A DNA stretch of 12,537 nt from Nitrospirae bacterium RBG_13_39_12 (GCA_001805125.1 MHEF01000069.1:379-12915); one strand, 5' to 3'. Counted from the stretch's first letter, positions 1-7,839 are shown. The notes: generated from the sequence alone by a model not told the origin. Translations and numbers: made by a program.

Positions 1-588
1 CATAAATTCTCCTCAGGCTCGCATGCAGAAGGCAGAATGGCAGCCAAGGCTGCAATAGCTTATATCCTCGACCACGCGGACTACAAGCCGGCTCCAAAGT
101 TGTCCCTCGATGAGATTGCGGCTGAGCTCTATCTGCCGTTCGAGGTCTATGAGAAATACAAAGTCTACACGACTGATCCCACTATCAACCCCAACTACAT
201 CGGCCCTAAGGCGCTTCAGGCAAGACTGATGAAGATCGCTGATGAGTACTTTGGTGGTTGTTCTACCTGGTATATGACATCAAAAACCATGCTCGAAGCG
301 GGTCTCCAGAAGCTCGAAATGCTCAAAGAGGATTGCAATAAAATGGCAGCTAAAGACCTCCACGAGCTCCTCAGATGCTTTGAGAATTATCACAGGATTC
401 TCTCTGTTGAAGCACATGCACGGCACATCCTCTTCAGGGAAGAGTCCAGATATCCGGGTTACTATTACAGAGGCGATTTCAACAAGATTGATGACGCCAA
501 CTGGAAATGCTTCACAAATTCCGTATACCATGCTGATACCAACACATGGGAGTTCAAGAAAGTAAAACACGTCCAGATGTACCCATAA
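1..588 (+). CDS. aprA: Adenylylsulfate (APS) reductase alpha subunit, C-terminal part (5' end outside window)
   Basis: This is the last 195 codons of AprA, the FAD-carrying subunit of cytoplasmic APS reductase. The enzyme interconverts APS and sulfite plus AMP, working with the ferredoxin-like AprB. The frame is open from base 1 (KFSSGSHAEGR precedes the first ATG at 37), so that ATG is internal and the gene begins upstream. The C-terminal helical domain is recognisable from ARHILFREESRYPGYYYRGDF followed by WKCFTNSVY, a hallmark of AprA just before the C-terminus. The stop at 586-588 is followed by a terminator, so aprA closes its own transcript, and the qmo genes for its electron partner start 185 nt later. 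Codon use is unlike the downstream genes: 12 of 16 Leu codons after position 37 are CTC. This may reflect high expression or separate origin. The family assignment is secure; the direction of the reaction in vivo is inferred. Confidence 0.96.
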   Translation, partial: HKFSSGSHAEGRMAAKAAIAYILDHADYKPAPKLSLDEIAAELYLPFEVYEKYKVYTTDPTINPNYIGPKALQARLMKIADEYFGGCSTWYMTSKTMLEAGLQKLEMLKEDCNKMAAKDLHELLRCFENYHRILSVEAHARHILFREESRYPGYYYRGDFNKIDDANWKCFTNSVYHADTNTWEFKKVKHVQMYP

Positions 589-599
589 CACGGATACAA

Positions 600-627
600 G
601 GGGAGGGCTTAGCCCTCCCCAATTTTT
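600..627 (+). terminator. Rho-independent terminator after aprA
   Basis: A perfect 9-bp GC-rich stem, GGGGAGGGC (600-608) with GCCCTCCCC (612-620), closes a 3-nt TTA loop. It is followed by AA and a run of five T. It lies 11 nt after the aprA stop and separates the apr transcript from the qmo operon. Confidence 0.93.
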
Positions 628-653
628 AATTTAATTGGCGCAGACTTTTGTTC

Positions 654-681
654 TTGACAAGTAAGCTGTAAATGCTATAAT
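654..681 (+). promoter_or_regulatory. Sigma70-type promoter of the qmoABC-hppA unit
   Basis: TTGACA (654-659) and TATAAT (676-681) both match the sigma70 consensus exactly, with a 16-bp spacer. Transcription would start near 688-690, giving a leader of about 85 nt before the qmoA ATG. The position directly after the aprA terminator and before qmoA supports a real promoter, although no start site can be proven from sequence. Confidence 0.87.
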
Positions 682-696
682 ATGCCCCGTTTACAT

Positions 697-754
697 AGTA
701 AGTCAAAAAGAGATGGTTATAATCTGCTTTATAACCACCACTTTATGACTTACT
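697..754 (+). promoter_or_regulatory. Long hairpin in the qmoA leader
   Basis: Three stacked stems form one imperfect palindrome. AGTAAGTCA (697-705) pairs with TGACTTACT (746-754). After one A/A mismatch, AAAG (707-710) pairs with CTTT (741-744). Past a 3x3 internal loop, TGGTTATAA (714-722) pairs with TTATAACCA (729-737) around the loop TCTGCT. That makes 22 pairs in all. It lies downstream of the predicted start and ends 6 nt before the Shine-Dalgarno AAGGAGG (761-767). No T-run follows, so it is not a simple terminator. It could act as a 5' mRNA stabiliser, an RNA control element, or a DNA operator for a dimeric regulator; the sequence does not decide among these. Confidence 0.75.
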
Positions 755-773
755 GCCTTTAAGGAGGAATGAT

Positions 774-2033
774 ATGGCAGAAAATAAGAAGGTTCTTGTA
801 GTCGGAGGCGGCATGAGCGGTCTCACCGCTGCAATCGAAGCTGCTGAAGCTGGGTTGGAAGCTTATATCGTTGAGAAAAACCCATATCTTGGTGGTAGGG
901 TGGCACAGATAAGTAAGTACTTTTGGAAACTATGTCCCCCCAACTGCGGCCTTGAGATACAATTCAAGAGGATTAAAAACAGTCCGCATGTTACAGTTTA
1001 TACCCTTGCAGAAATTGAAAGCATTAAGGGTGAGGAAGGCAACTTCGATGTGACTGTTAAATTGAACCCAAGGTATGTGAATGACAAATGCGTAGGCTGT
1101 GATGCGTGTGCACAGGCTTGTCCGTCTTACCGGGATAATGATTTTAACTTCGGTATGAACAAGACAAAGGCAGCATACCTTCCGCATTCACAGGCATTCC
1201 CTTTTCAATATGTAATTGATGCAAAAGCCTGTCCTAAAGATTGCATGAAACCATGTCTTGAATCATGCAAGTATAATGCAATTGACCTTAACATGAGGGC
1301 TGAGACAATAAATCTGAATGTTGGCGCTATAGTTTTAGCAACAGGATGGAATCCATATGATATAAATAAACTTGACATCCTTGGCTCAGGCAAAATTCAG
1401 AATGTTATAACAAATATGATGTTAGAAAGACTGGCTTCACCCGATGGTCCTACCGGGGGCAAGATTGTGCGTCCTTCGGACGGGAAAGAGGTCAAGAACA
1501 TTGCCTTTGTCCAGTGTGCGGGCTCAAGAGATGAAAACCATCTTCACTACTGTTCTTATGTTTGCTGCCTTGCCACACTCAAACACGCGATGTATATAAG
1601 AGAACAGTATCCCGATGCGAAGATCCGGATTTTTTATATAGATATCAGAACTCCGGGACTTTATGAAAACAGGTTCTACTGGAAGATCAAGGATGATCCG
1701 AATGTCATCTTTACGAAAGGGAAAGTTGCAGGACTGACTGAAGAAGCCGGTTCAAAAGATGTTGAAGTTGATGTTGAAGACACACTCGGTGGAGGCAAGA
1801 TTAAGGCAAAGTTCGATATGGTGGTCCTGGCAACAGGTATGGATCTCACTACAAAGAACTCAAAGGTCGGGACAAGCATATCATATACTCCTGACGGGCT
1901 TGTCGATGACGCGGCGCTTAAAAAAGGGATATACGCAGTGGGAACATTAAGAAGCCCTGCTGATGTCGCAAGATCAGTCCAAGATGCAACCGGCGTTGTA
2001 ATCAAGTGCATCCAGAGTGTGAATAGGAGGTAG
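774..2033 (+). CDS. qmoA: Quinone-interacting membrane-bound oxidoreductase subunit QmoA (HdrA-like flavoprotein)
   Basis: QmoA is a soluble FAD/iron-sulfur subunit of the Qmo complex, which links the menaquinone pool to APS reductase. The 419-residue protein starts with a Rossmann FAD motif (VLVVGGGMSG, glycines 11-16) with the ribose-binding Glu34. An inserted iron-sulfur region carries CX2CX2CX3C (Cys106, 109, 112, 116) and then an unusual CX3CX3CX3C (Cys153, 157, 161, 165). The HdrA signature CAGSRD begins at Cys248, and YCSYVCC (Cys260, 264, 265) follows. A second dinucleotide-binding stretch, LATGMDL, lies near the C-terminus. The start is well fixed by AAGGAGG six nt before the ATG. 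qmoB follows after 2 nt, implying translational coupling. Family and context agree, so the assignment is strong; which Cys ligate which cluster is inferred. Confidence 0.95.
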   Translation: MAENKKVLVVGGGMSGLTAAIEAAEAGLEAYIVEKNPYLGGRVAQISKYFWKLCPPNCGLEIQFKRIKNSPHVTVYTLAEIESIKGEEGNFDVTVKLNPRYVNDKCVGCDACAQACPSYRDNDFNFGMNKTKAAYLPHSQAFPFQYVIDAKACPKDCMKPCLESCKYNAIDLNMRAETINLNVGAIVLATGWNPYDINKLDILGSGKIQNVITNMMLERLASPDGPTGGKIVRPSDGKEVKNIAFVQCAGSRDENHLHYCSYVCCLATLKHAMYIREQYPDAKIRIFYIDIRTPGLYENRFYWKIKDDPNVIFTKGKVAGLTEEAGSKDVEVDVEDTLGGGKIKAKFDMVVLATGMDLTTKNSKVGTSISYTPDGLVDDAALKKGIYAVGTLRSPADVARSVQDATGVVIKCIQSVNRR

Positions 2034-2035
2034 GG

Positions 2036-4264
2036 ATGGAAAAAAAATATGGTGTATATATCTGTAAGGGATGTGGAATTGGAGACTCCGTTGATATAGA
2101 GAAGCTTGCAAAAGCTGTAAAATCCGGGGCGATCAAGGAAGAGAACATAAAAACCCACGATATCCTGTGCAGCCCTGAAGGACTTCAACTTATTAATGGT
2201 GACATCAAGAAAGACGGTATTAACACGGTTATAATTGCAGCATGTTCTCCACGTGTTAAATATGATGAGTTTGATTTCCCGGGTTCTTTAGTGGAAAGGG
2301 TTAATATCCGGGAATTTGTCGCATGGATGCAGCCTCCGAAAACTGATGATACGCAGAGTTTGGCTGAGGATTATATCTTGATGGGCGCAATAAGGGCCCA
2401 GAAATCTGAACTTCCTGCTCCTGCCATCCTTGAAAACCTGAGCAATACTATTTTAGTGATAGGCGGCGGTATTACCGGTATGACTGCGGCCATTGAATCA
2501 GCAAAGGCCGGATATAAAGTTGTTCTGGTTGAGAAGGAGCAAAAGCTTGGTGGTTTTGCAAACAAGTTGTATAAGAAGATACCGACGAGGGATTACCGAG
2601 AACCGGTAATTGTTGATACAGAGATAGACAAGGTCATTAAAGAGGTAGAAAGCCAACCGAATATTACTGTATATAAATCAGCAAAGATCGAGAAAACAGA
2701 AGGACAGCCAGGACTGTTTGATGTCACAATAGCTTCAAGCAGCGGCCCTGTGACTGAAAAGATAGGGGCAATTGTATTAGCTACAGGCTGGGTGCCTTAT
2801 GATGCAACAAAACTTGGTCATCTCGGCTATGGACAGTTCAAAAATGTGGTAACTAATATCGAGTTTGAACAGATTGCCAAAAGCGGTGTAATCACAAGGC
2901 CTTCTGATGGTAAAGAAGCAAAAAAGGTTGCTTTCATTCAATGCGCAGGCAGCAGGGATCCCAACCATCTTCCTTATTGTTCATCGATGTGCTGCGCTAC
3001 TTCACTGAAGCAGGCACGATATGTAAGAGAAAAGGCCGATGCGTTGGCCATGATCCTATATAAAGACATAAGAACACCCGGAAGGCTTGAGTCTTTCTAT
3101 AAGGAAGCACAGAATGACCCCGGTATTATGTTAACCAAGGGTGAAGTAACAGGAGTTGCAGATGCCGGCAACGGAAATCTTTATGTAATGATGGAAAAAA
3201 GCCTTTTAGGCGAAAAGATAAAGGTCGAGGCTGATCTTGTTGTGCTAGCAACAGGAATGGTTCCAACCACAAGAGCCCCCCAGGAATATCTTGATGGAAT
3301 TACTCAGGCTGCTGCAAAAGGTGATGAAGCTAAGAAAGCCTATATTGAATCTACTCCAAAACCGGAGTTTATCTTAAACCTCACATACAGACAGGGACCT
3401 GAAATACCATCTCTTGAAGGCGCTCTCGGATTTGCAGATTCGAACTTTGTATGTTTCCAGTATGAGACAAGGAGAACAGGTGTATATGCTGCCGGTCCTG
3501 TCAGACAACCGATGAACATGACCGATGCACAGGAAGATGCAGCAGGAGCGGCTTTTAAGGCAATACAATGTATAGATCATGTTGCGAAAGGCGTGGCAGT
3601 CCATCCGAGGGCATGGGATTTGACTTTTCCGGACCCGCAGCTTATCAGGTGTACTGCTTGTAAGAGATGTACTGAGGAGTGTCCATTTGGAGCAATTGAT
3701 GAAGATGAGAAAGGAATACCTTTTTATAGAGTTAATAGGTGCAGACGTTGCGGAACCTGTATGGGAGCCTGCCCTGAAAGAATCGTATCATTTAAAGATT
3801 ATAGTATTGATATCATAGGCTCAATGGTTAAATCAATAAATGTGCCTGAAGAAGAGTTCAGGATTATTTCTCTTGTTTGTGAAAACGATGCATATCCAGC
3901 CCTTGATACTATGGCGCTGCAGCGCAAATCCATTGACCCAAGCATTCGTTTTGTCCCCTTGAGGTGCCTCGGTGGAATGCACCTTGTATGGATTGCTGAT
4001 GCTTTTTCAAAAGGGATTGACGGGTTCTTGCTCATAGGGTGTAAGTTTGGCGAGAATTATCAGTGTCATTTCGTCAAGGGGAGTGAGCTTGCAAGTGTCC
4101 GTTTCAGCAAGGTCGGTGAAACTCTTAATAAACTACAACTTGAGGCGGATCGTGTTAAGATGTTACAGGTGGGGATTGATGAATATGACAAGTTGCCCGA
4201 TATGATTAATGAGTTTGCGGCAAAGGTAAAGGAAATAGGGCATAATCCGTTCAAGGAATTTTAG
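2036..4264 (+). CDS. qmoB: Quinone-interacting membrane-bound oxidoreductase subunit QmoB (HdrA/MvhD fusion)
   Basis: QmoB is the large cytoplasmic flavin/iron-sulfur subunit of Qmo, thought to pass electrons between QmoC and QmoA or APS reductase. In order, the 742 residues show: an N-terminal HdrA-like module with CKGC (Cys10, 13); an FAD Rossmann motif (GGGITG, 143-148); the HdrA signature CAGSRDPNHLPYCSSMCC; and a two-cluster ferredoxin domain (Cys539, 542, 545, 549 and Cys569, 572, 575, 579). The last part, from about residue 605, is an MvhD-like domain with Cys615, 644, 669 and 677, the likely ligands of a [2Fe-2S] centre by family analogy. The Shine-Dalgarno TAGGAGG lies inside the qmoA 3' end, and only 2 nt separate the genes. 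Length and domain order match QmoB; plain HdrA was considered but the MvhD fusion and neighbours favour QmoB. Confidence 0.95.
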   Translation: MEKKYGVYICKGCGIGDSVDIEKLAKAVKSGAIKEENIKTHDILCSPEGLQLINGDIKKDGINTVIIAACSPRVKYDEFDFPGSLVERVNIREFVAWMQPPKTDDTQSLAEDYILMGAIRAQKSELPAPAILENLSNTILVIGGGITGMTAAIESAKAGYKVVLVEKEQKLGGFANKLYKKIPTRDYREPVIVDTEIDKVIKEVESQPNITVYKSAKIEKTEGQPGLFDVTIASSSGPVTEKIGAIVLATGWVPYDATKLGHLGYGQFKNVVTNIEFEQIAKSGVITRPSDGKEAKKVAFIQCAGSRDPNHLPYCSSMCCATSLKQARYVREKADALAMILYKDIRTPGRLESFYKEAQNDPGIMLTKGEVTGVADAGNGNLYVMMEKSLLGEKIKVEADLVVLATGMVPTTRAPQEYLDGITQAAAKGDEAKKAYIESTPKPEFILNLTYRQGPEIPSLEGALGFADSNFVCFQYETRRTGVYAAGPVRQPMNMTDAQEDAAGAAFKAIQCIDHVAKGVAVHPRAWDLTFPDPQLIRCTACKRCTEECPFGAIDEDEKGIPFYRVNRCRRCGTCMGACPERIVSFKDYSIDIIGSMVKSINVPEEEFRIISLVCENDAYPALDTMALQRKSIDPSIRFVPLRCLGGMHLVWIADAFSKGIDGFLLIGCKFGENYQCHFVKGSELASVRFSKVGETLNKLQLEADRVKMLQVGIDEYDKLPDMINEFAAKVKEIGHNPFKEF

Positions 4265-4315
4265 TAAGGATCAGGTTTGTCTGCGACCTATGAGTATAGG
4301 GAGGATATAAAATAA

Positions 4316-5557
4316 ATGGAACAAGAAAAAACCCAAGCATCTGAAGCAAAAGTGGAAGAAGCAGCTAAAGAGTCTACGGTTCCAAAAATAGATGACTCGG
4401 TAGTTGTATCGCCTGATTTAGATTTTATAAATGCGATTACAAAGGGAGGCGGAGAATCCTTAAAGAAGTGTTATCAGTGTGCAACGTGCTCTGTTGTATG
4501 CAGTTTAACACCTAATGATAAACCGTTCCCAAGAAAAGAGATGATGTATGCACAATGGGGTTTGAAGGACAAGCTCATAACGAATCCCGACATCTGGCTT
4601 TGTCACCAGTGCAGTGACTGCACTGCTTACTGTCCAAGGGGAGCAAAGCCTGGAGAAGTCCTCAATGCTGTGAGAAAAATGTCTATTGAGAATTATTCGG
4701 TCCCATCGTTTTTAGGGAAGGCTGTCGGCAGTCCTTCATATCTGGTACTTCTTTTCGCAGTTCCCGTGGTAATCCTGCTTATTATCTTCGCATCGCTTGG
4801 TCACCTGAATCTCGAATCTATAAGGAATGAGGCAGGGCAAATTGCATACTCGTCACTCCTGCCTTCTTATTACATAGATGGTGTTTATGTTCCTATATTT
4901 TTCTTTGCTGTTGTTTCCTTAGCGGTTGGTATTTCCAGATACTGGAAAGATATGGTACGTACCTTAGGCATAACTCCCAAGGGAGGGATATCAAATGCGA
5001 TCACAGCGACTATCAGTGAAATACTCTCACACAAACGTTTTGAAAAATGTAATGTGACAAAAGAGCGCAAGCTATCGCACTTTTTAGTTTTTTACAGTTT
5101 TATAGGACTTGCGATTACCACTGCCTGGGCAGTTACCTATCTTTACGGACCAGCAGCCATGAAACTTTTAGGAGCGAAGCCCTTTAGCTGGATGCTGGGA
5201 GAATCACCTTATCCGCTGACAGATCCAGTTAAAATAGTCGGAAACGCGAGTGCACTCGGGTTGCTTCTCGGTATTACTCTTGTTGTCAGATACAGACTGA
5301 AGAATAAGGAAAAGGCCGGATCAGGTGGTTACTATGACTGGCTTTTTATAAATTTAATAATTGCGATAGTTGTGACAGGTATTCTTTCTGAGATAATGAG
5401 ATTAGCTGATATTGCAATTCTTGCTTATGTTATATATTTTGCTCACCTTGTAGTTGTCTTTTTCCTGTTTATTTATGCTCCGTTTTCAAAAATGGCGCAT
5501 ATGGTTTATAGAGCCACAGCAATGGTTTTTGCTAAGTATGCAGAAAGGGAATCTTAG
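4316..5557 (+). CDS. qmoC: Quinone-interacting membrane-bound oxidoreductase subunit QmoC (HdrC-cytochrome b fusion)
   Basis: QmoC is the membrane anchor of Qmo and the expected quinone-reactive subunit. The 413 residues begin with a charged, low-complexity tail of about 35 residues. An HdrC-like domain follows with two CX2CX2CX3C cluster motifs (Cys52, 55, 58, 62 and Cys96, 99, 102, 106). From about residue 140 there are roughly six membrane segments of the HdrE/NarI type. Histidines near the membrane edges (KLSHFLVFYSF, YFAHLVVVFF, KMAHMVYR) are candidates for heme b ligation, which is known for the family. The HdrB-type CCG motif is absent. GGGAGG (4299-4304) sits 11 nt before the ATG, rather far. 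The 51-nt gap after qmoB holds no gene. Presence of QmoC, rather than HdrBC, argues against the Gram-positive sulfate-reducer arrangement. Confidence 0.94.
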   Translation: MEQEKTQASEAKVEEAAKESTVPKIDDSVVVSPDLDFINAITKGGGESLKKCYQCATCSVVCSLTPNDKPFPRKEMMYAQWGLKDKLITNPDIWLCHQCSDCTAYCPRGAKPGEVLNAVRKMSIENYSVPSFLGKAVGSPSYLVLLFAVPVVILLIIFASLGHLNLESIRNEAGQIAYSSLLPSYYIDGVYVPIFFFAVVSLAVGISRYWKDMVRTLGITPKGGISNAITATISEILSHKRFEKCNVTKERKLSHFLVFYSFIGLAITTAWAVTYLYGPAAMKLLGAKPFSWMLGESPYPLTDPVKIVGNASALGLLLGITLVVRYRLKNKEKAGSGGYYDWLFINLIIAIVVTGILSEIMRLADIAILAYVIYFAHLVVVFFLFIYAPFSKMAHMVYRATAMVFAKYAERES

Positions 5558-5579
5558 CCTTTCAGGCATCTAAGGAATA

Positions 5580-5597
5580 TTTTTAGAGAAGGAGGTG
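5580..5597 (+). other. Orphan Shine-Dalgarno / leader motif shared with purH
   Basis: TTTTTAGAGAAGGAGGT (5580-5596) contains a near-perfect anti-16S match, yet no ATG, GTG or TTG stands at a normal distance behind it. The only nearby start is a GTG (5595-5597) overlapping the motif itself. The same 17 nt occur at 9200-9216, where they correctly precede the purH ATG by 5 nt. The hppA gene has its own Shine-Dalgarno further down (AAAGGAGGG, about 5697-5704). This could be a relic of a lost gene start, a ribosome standby site, or a recurring leader cassette. Confidence 0.5.
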
Positions 5598-5708
5598 AGG
5601 GGGGAGTTTAGTAACAATATAAATTTCATAAAGTTCTCACTCTCTAATACGTCGCATCTACTAATATGTGGAAGTTCAATTTCGCAAAATAAAGAAAAGG
5701 AGGGATAG

Positions 5709-7790
5709 ATGAGCCCAATCATTTTATTCGGTTTAATCTGCGGAGTAATTGGTGTTTTATACGCCCTGATGACTGCGGCATGGGTAATAAAGCAGGATGC
5801 GGGTAGTGCCCGTATGCAGGAGATATCAGGCGCTGTAAAAGAAGGTGCAGCTGCTTTTCTTGCTCGTGAATACAAGACAGTTGCAATGGTAGGAGTGGTG
5901 ATTACCGGATTATTATTTTTTCTGGGTACATGGACAGCAGTCGGTTTTGTGATCGGTGCAGTGGGTTCAGCATTGGCCGGCTATATCGGCATGATGGTCA
6001 CTGTCCGGGCTAATGTGCGTACCACACAGGCTGCATACAAAGGACTCAGTGCAGCTTTGAATGTTGCATTTAAAGGTGGCTCAGTTACCGGTATTATGGT
6101 TGTTGGATTAGGAATTATCGGATTAGCAGGTTATTTTTATGTTGCAAAGACATACGCAGGAGAAAATGCGTTCCATGCACTTGTAGGACTTGGTTTCGGC
6201 TGTTCTCTCATGAGTGTTTTTGCACGTATTGCAGGTGGTATTTATACAAAGGCTGCAGACGTAGGTGCAGACCTTGTAGGTAAAGTCGAGGCAGGAATTC
6301 CTGAGGACGATCCGAGAAACCCTGCAGTTATTGCTGACAACGTAGGTGACAACGTAGGTGACTGCGCAGGAATGGCGGCAGACCTTTATGAGACCTATAC
6401 AGTTACCCTTGTTGCTGCAATGCTTCTTGCAAAGACTGCTTTTGGAGCGGATAGCCCCTGGGTTGAATTCCCGCTTCTTATCGGTGGCATTTCAATAGTG
6501 GCCTCTGTTATAGGCACATATTTTGTACGCCTTGGCAAAAGCCAGTATATTATGGGCGCTTTATATAAGGGACTTGCGGTCTCAGGTATCCTGGCTGCAA
6601 TAGCATTTTATTTCGTAGCCGGATGGTTCCTGGGGCTTCCTGGTGTCACTCCTGAAGGCGGTACTGCGCCTTTTACACAGATGGGAGTCTTTACAACAGC
6701 CCTTATCGGCCTTATGCTGACAGGTCTTATTGTTATGATAACAGAATATTTTACATCCACCAGTTTTTCTCCTGTTAAGCATATAGCAAGAGCAAGCCTT
6801 ACAGGCCATGGAACAAATGTTATTGCCGGGCTTGCAGTCAGTATGAAATCAACAGGTATGCCTGTTATAGTAATTTGTGGAGCAATTATCTGGGCATTCT
6901 GGATTGGTGCCGGAGGTTTTGTAAATATTACTCCTGATCAGGCAGTAACAGGACTTTTTGCAATTGCCCTTTCAGCGGTTTCGATGCTTTCCATGACCGG
7001 AATCGTTGTTGCCATTGACTCCTATGGTCCTATAACCGATAACGCTGGTGGTATTGCAGAGATGGCTGAGCTGCCGAAAGAAATCCGTGAAATTACCGAC
7101 CCTCTCGATGCAGTCGGTAATACAACAAAGGCAGTAACAAAGGGTTATGCAATTGGCTCAGCAGGTCTCGCTGCTCTGGTTTTATTTGCAGAGTATTCGA
7201 GATCTTTTGGAGAGGTGCTTGCGTTTGACCTTTCAAACCCATTGGTTCTAGTCGGACTCTTTATCGGCGGACTTCTCCCATACTACTTTGGGTCTCTCCT
7301 AATGGAGGCAGTTGGAAAAGCTGCCGGTAGTATTGTTGAAGAGGTCAGAAGGCAGTTCAGGACAATCCCCGGTATCATGGAAGGAACAGGAAAGCCAGAG
7401 TATGGAACCTGTGTTGATATCGTAACAAAAGGTGCAATCAGGCAGATGATGCTTCCCGCACTTATCCCCGTAGCTACCCCGATAATTGTCGGATTGCTTT
7501 TGGGCAGGGAGGCACTCGGAGGAGTCCTCATAGGCAGCATAATCACAGGATTGTTCCAGGCTATCGCAATGACATCCGGCGGTGGTGCATGGGACAATGC
7601 CAAGAAATCCTTTGAAGTTGGAGTTACTGACGACAAAGGTGTCGTACACAAGAAGGGGAGCGATGGACATAAAGCCTCTGTAACGGGCGACACAGTCGGC
7701 GACCCATATAAGGATACAGCCGGACCGGCAATCAACCCGATGATTAAGGTTATCAATATCGTTGCATTGCTGATCGTTCCGCTTATTTAG
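5709..7790 (+). CDS. hppA: Membrane-bound proton-translocating pyrophosphatase, predicted K+-independent
   Basis: This integral membrane enzyme hydrolyses cytoplasmic pyrophosphate and pumps protons outward. At 693 residues with about 16 predicted helices it has normal family length. The active-site loop is intact: DVGADLVGKVE (184-194) and DNVGDNVGD beginning at Asp210. The second half keeps DNAGGIAEM, the GGGAWDNAKK block (Asp629) and the C-terminal GDTVGDPYKDTAGPAINP. In the ion-specificity segment GNTTKAVTKG, Lys474 and Thr477 occupy the positions that distinguish K+-independent enzymes (Lys/Thr) from K+-dependent ones (Ala/Gly), so a K+-independent H+ pump is predicted. AAAGGAGGG precedes the ATG. 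The 151-nt gap after qmoC has no terminator, so cotranscription with qmoABC is likely. In this setting it would use the pyrophosphate made by ATP sulfurylase, a step not seen in the window. Confidence 0.97.
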   Translation: MSPIILFGLICGVIGVLYALMTAAWVIKQDAGSARMQEISGAVKEGAAAFLAREYKTVAMVGVVITGLLFFLGTWTAVGFVIGAVGSALAGYIGMMVTVRANVRTTQAAYKGLSAALNVAFKGGSVTGIMVVGLGIIGLAGYFYVAKTYAGENAFHALVGLGFGCSLMSVFARIAGGIYTKAADVGADLVGKVEAGIPEDDPRNPAVIADNVGDNVGDCAGMAADLYETYTVTLVAAMLLAKTAFGADSPWVEFPLLIGGISIVASVIGTYFVRLGKSQYIMGALYKGLAVSGILAAIAFYFVAGWFLGLPGVTPEGGTAPFTQMGVFTTALIGLMLTGLIVMITEYFTSTSFSPVKHIARASLTGHGTNVIAGLAVSMKSTGMPVIVICGAIIWAFWIGAGGFVNITPDQAVTGLFAIALSAVSMLSMTGIVVAIDSYGPITDNAGGIAEMAELPKEIREITDPLDAVGNTTKAVTKGYAIGSAGLAALVLFAEYSRSFGEVLAFDLSNPLVLVGLFIGGLLPYYFGSLLMEAVGKAAGSIVEEVRRQFRTIPGIMEGTGKPEYGTCVDIVTKGAIRQMMLPALIPVATPIIVGLLLGREALGGVLIGSIITGLFQAIAMTSGGGAWDNAKKSFEVGVTDDKGVVHKKGSDGHKASVTGDTVGDPYKDTAGPAINPMIKVINIVALLIVPLI

Positions 7791-7805
7791 GTATATAAAC
7801 AGCCT

Positions 7806-7839
7806 AAGGCCGACAGAAGTTTCTGTCGGCCTTTTTTTT
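7806..7839 (+). terminator. Rho-independent terminator after hppA
   Basis: A perfect 13-bp inverted repeat, AAGGCCGACAGAA (7806-7818) with TTCTGTCGGCCTT (7821-7833), is followed by T to 7839. It starts 15 nt after the hppA stop and marks the end of the qmoABC-hppA transcript. On the other strand the stem lacks a comparably long T-run. Confidence 0.95.

Noticed and set aside
714..737. Rex or HcpR operator in the qmoA leader palindrome
   Set aside because: TGGTTATAA-N6-TTATAACCA does not fit the TTGTTAA-type (Rex) or TTGTGA-type (HcpR) patterns, and it lies downstream of the predicted transcription start.
4290..4310. Six-codon ATG frame in the qmoB-qmoC gap
   Set aside because: Too short, no ribosome binding site; the gap is better read as the qmoC leader.
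5662..5667. TAATAT as -10 of a separate hppA promoter
   Set aside because: No recognisable -35 at 16-18 bp upstream.
6336..6359. Exact 12-bp tandem repeat GACAACGTAGGT x2 in hppA
   Set aside because: It encodes the conserved DNVGDNVG active-site motif of the family; the repeat follows from the protein sequence.
7283..7756. 157-codon open frame on the - strand inside hppA
   Set aside because: Antisense shadow of the conserved pyrophosphatase coding sequence; no family resemblance.
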